34,357 nt of DNA, taken from a virus. Below are positions 32,846 to 34,357 of the stretch, one piece after another. Under the pieces are notes generated by a model. It was not told the origin of the DNA and searched no databases. It saw only the letters and a program-made list of their open reading frames with translations. Position numbers and translations under genes: made by a program. Position 1 is the stretch's first letter. Each line of letters begins with the position of its first letter. The stretch is taken from IMG/VR virus record IMGVR_UViG_3300032294_002866, positions 1 through 34,357 of that record. One strand, written 5' to 3'.

Positions 32846-34357
32846 GCGGTTCAGCAGATCAGCGCCTTTCTATCCGGCTTTCCTTTGAAGGCGCGCAAGA
32901 AGCGCGCGCGCAACTGGAACAGCTTGGCCAGGCGGGCGATACCGCCATGCGTCGGCTGGAAACGGGCGGCCAGGCTGCCAGCCGGGGCGTGGCTTCGGTG
33001 GCGGAAGCGGGCAATGCGCTGCGTGCTGGGCTTGGGCAGATCAATGGTGATCTGGCTGCAACGCAGCGCCAGTTTGAAAACCTGGCTAATTCCACTTTGG
33101 CCCTGGCCACTTCAATGCGTGGCGGCGTCGGTTTGGCTGGTTCTATCGGCTTGATTGTGACGGCTGCCACTGCGGCTTATGCCATTTACGAAAACTGGGG
33201 GCGCATCACCGCCAGCTTCACAAGCGCGATGGATTCTTTGACTGGACGTTATAGGGAGAATTCTACTGCGCTGGATCGTGCTAATGAACTATTGAAGGAA
33301 TACAATCTCCTTACTGAAACGGCGGCCCAAAAGACTGCGCGCTTGGCTGGTGAGGCCATTTTTGCGCGGCAAGCGCAGGTGGCGCTCTCTCAAGAAGAAT
33401 TGCGTGGCGAGGTCACCAGAATCCAAGGTGAAATTGATCGCCGTATTGGTTTGACGGAAGGGCGCATTAGCGCCGCCCGTAGCGGCCTTGCCGGTGCAGC
33501 TTTGCAGCCTGATGGCGAAGCGCTGCTGCAACGTGAAATCGCCAGAACCAGGGAAAGGGCAGAATCAAGCCCGGAAATTCAGCGTATGCGCGCGGAAATG
33601 GCGCGCCGGGAAGAAGTGATAGCGCGGTTGGAGCGTGAGCGTCAGCAAATCGCTGGCCAATATGTGGCATCGCAGGAAAATGTCGGTTCCGTTCTGAACC
33701 AGCCCGAAGCCACCCGCGCCACGCGCGAAGCCCGTTCCGCCCGGGCTGAACTCAGCGAGGCCGAACGCGAATACCAGCGCCTGGTGCAATCCGGCATTTC
33801 GCTGGCGGGCAATGCCGCCACGGAACAGCAGCGCTACGCTGAACAGGTGCTCGCCCTCGATGCCGCTTTGGGCGCTGCGCGCATCAGCCAGGAACAATAC
33901 AACCGCGCCGTTGCCGCGCTGGACCCCGCCGCCCGCGCCGCGCGTGAAGCGCAGGAACAGGCCGCGCGCCAGGCTGAACAATTCGCCCGCCGGTCCCGCG
34001 ATGCCCTGGCGCAGATCGGCGAAAACGCTATGGACCGGATTGGCACCGGCCTGGTGAATGCCTTCGTCATGGGTGGCAAGGCCGCGCTGGACTTCCAAAG
34101 CCTGACCAAGGCCGTGATTGCCAGCATCGCTGCGGATTTGCTGAAGCTGGCCGTGGTGACGCCGATCGTCAATTCTGTTTTCGGCACCAGCCGCCCGACG
34201 CTGATGGGGGCTTTCGGCGGTGCGGCGCAGCCTTCCGCGCCTGTGGCAAGCGCATCCGGCATGCCTTCGGTTGGCATTGGGGAGGTCCTGGGCTTTTCGG
34301 GCCTGCTTGGCGGCGGTTCATCCGGTGGCATGTTCTCTGGCCTGGGTGCTTCGCTTG
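32842..34357 (+). CDS. Tail tape-measure protein, 3'-truncated by window edge
   Basis: Open from ATG 32842 to the right edge, 505 codons without a stop. The N-terminus (DQRLSIRLSFEGAQEARAQL, then EQLGQAGDTAMRRLETGGQA) is charged and coiled. A hydrophobic segment lies about residues 95-112 (GVGLAGSIGLIVTAATAAYA), followed by long coiled coils rich in Arg/Glu/Ala (REIARTRERAESSPEIQRM, ARREEVIARLERERQQIAG). The last part (DLLKLAVVTPIVNSVFG, then LLGGGSSGGMFSGLG) matches the end part of tape measures of lambda gpH type. It sets tail length and is ejected with the DNA. Confidence 0.8.
   Translation, partial: MSGSADQRLSIRLSFEGAQEARAQLEQLGQAGDTAMRRLETGGQAASRGVASVAEAGNALRAGLGQINGDLAATQRQFENLANSTLALATSMRGGVGLAGSIGLIVTAATAAYAIYENWGRITASFTSAMDSLTGRYRENSTALDRANELLKEYNLLTETAAQKTARLAGEAIFARQAQVALSQEELRGEVTRIQGEIDRRIGLTEGRISAARSGLAGAALQPDGEALLQREIARTRERAESSPEIQRMRAEMARREEVIARLERERQQIAGQYVASQENVGSVLNQPEATRATREARSARAELSEAEREYQRLVQSGISLAGNAATEQQRYAEQVLALDAALGAARISQEQYNRAVAALDPAARAAREAQEQAARQAEQFARRSRDALAQIGENAMDRIGTGLVNAFVMGGKAALDFQSLTKAVIASIAADLLKLAVVTPIVNSVFGTSRPTLMGAFGGAAQPSAPVASASGMPSVGIGEVLGFSGLLGGGSSGGMFSGLGASL

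Overview
The window is part of a temperate, long-tailed (siphovirus-like) phage genome from a GC-rich alphaproteobacterium. Host evidence: two GcrA-type regulators, a GcrA-like repeat protein, and GC-rich coding with the XRE/YdaS/CP76-type regulators common in alphaproteobacterial prophages. An Acetobacteraceae or Rhodospirillales host is plausible, but nothing here proves it. The head module follows lambda order: Nu1-like small terminase, GpA large terminase, gpW, portal, ClpP-protease/capsid, cement, head-tail joining, tail terminator, tail tube, G/T frameshift chaperone, tape measure.

Layout. 2-7528 (+): distal tail, fibre and tail-tip genes, the first cut by the left edge; one gene (5851-6797) is broken by a frame change. 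5548-5850 and 7530-9451 (+): lysis genes, namely two or three holin-like membrane proteins, a nested spanin pair and a GH19 endolysin. 9452-9744: attachment region holding the 3' half of a CAU tRNA gene. 9745-15588 (-): a 16-gene leftward operon in which every junction overlaps, ending in excisionase and tyrosine integrase. 15589-16343: switch region with an XRE repressor, a YdaS/Cro-like protein, divergent promoters and three copies of a palindromic operator. 16346-17295 (-): an oppositely oriented two-gene membrane module (WYL-like plus coiled coil), probably expressed in the lysogen. 17398-22168 (+): CP76/CII-like regulator, GcrA, several microproteins, an AAA+ replication ATPase, an iteron-like repeat array and a DUF6456-like protein. 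22169-22422: terminase leader with tandem repeats that have sigma-54 promoter geometry. 22423-34357 (+): packaging, head and tail genes, the tape-measure gene running off the right edge.

The integrase and tRNA-fragment att site lie inside the phage genome, between lysis genes and the early operon. That is the order expected of an excised circular phage, or of the internal junction of tandem prophages, and not of a single integrated prophage. The part missing between the right and left edges would hold the tape-measure C-terminus, probably further tail genes, and the start of the first fibre gene.

Working model: repressor binding to the ATGCAG-N5-CTGCAT operators shuts the leftward (integration/accessory) and rightward (Cro, CII, GcrA, replication) promoters. 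After induction, replication probably starts near the iteron array. Late genes are then switched on around 22169-22422, by the DUF6456-like protein or by a sigma-54-type promoter, both inferences. Translational tricks are frequent: ATGA coupling nearly everywhere, an internal start in the protease-capsid gene, a -1 slippery site in the tail chaperone, and possibly leaderless starts in the switch region.
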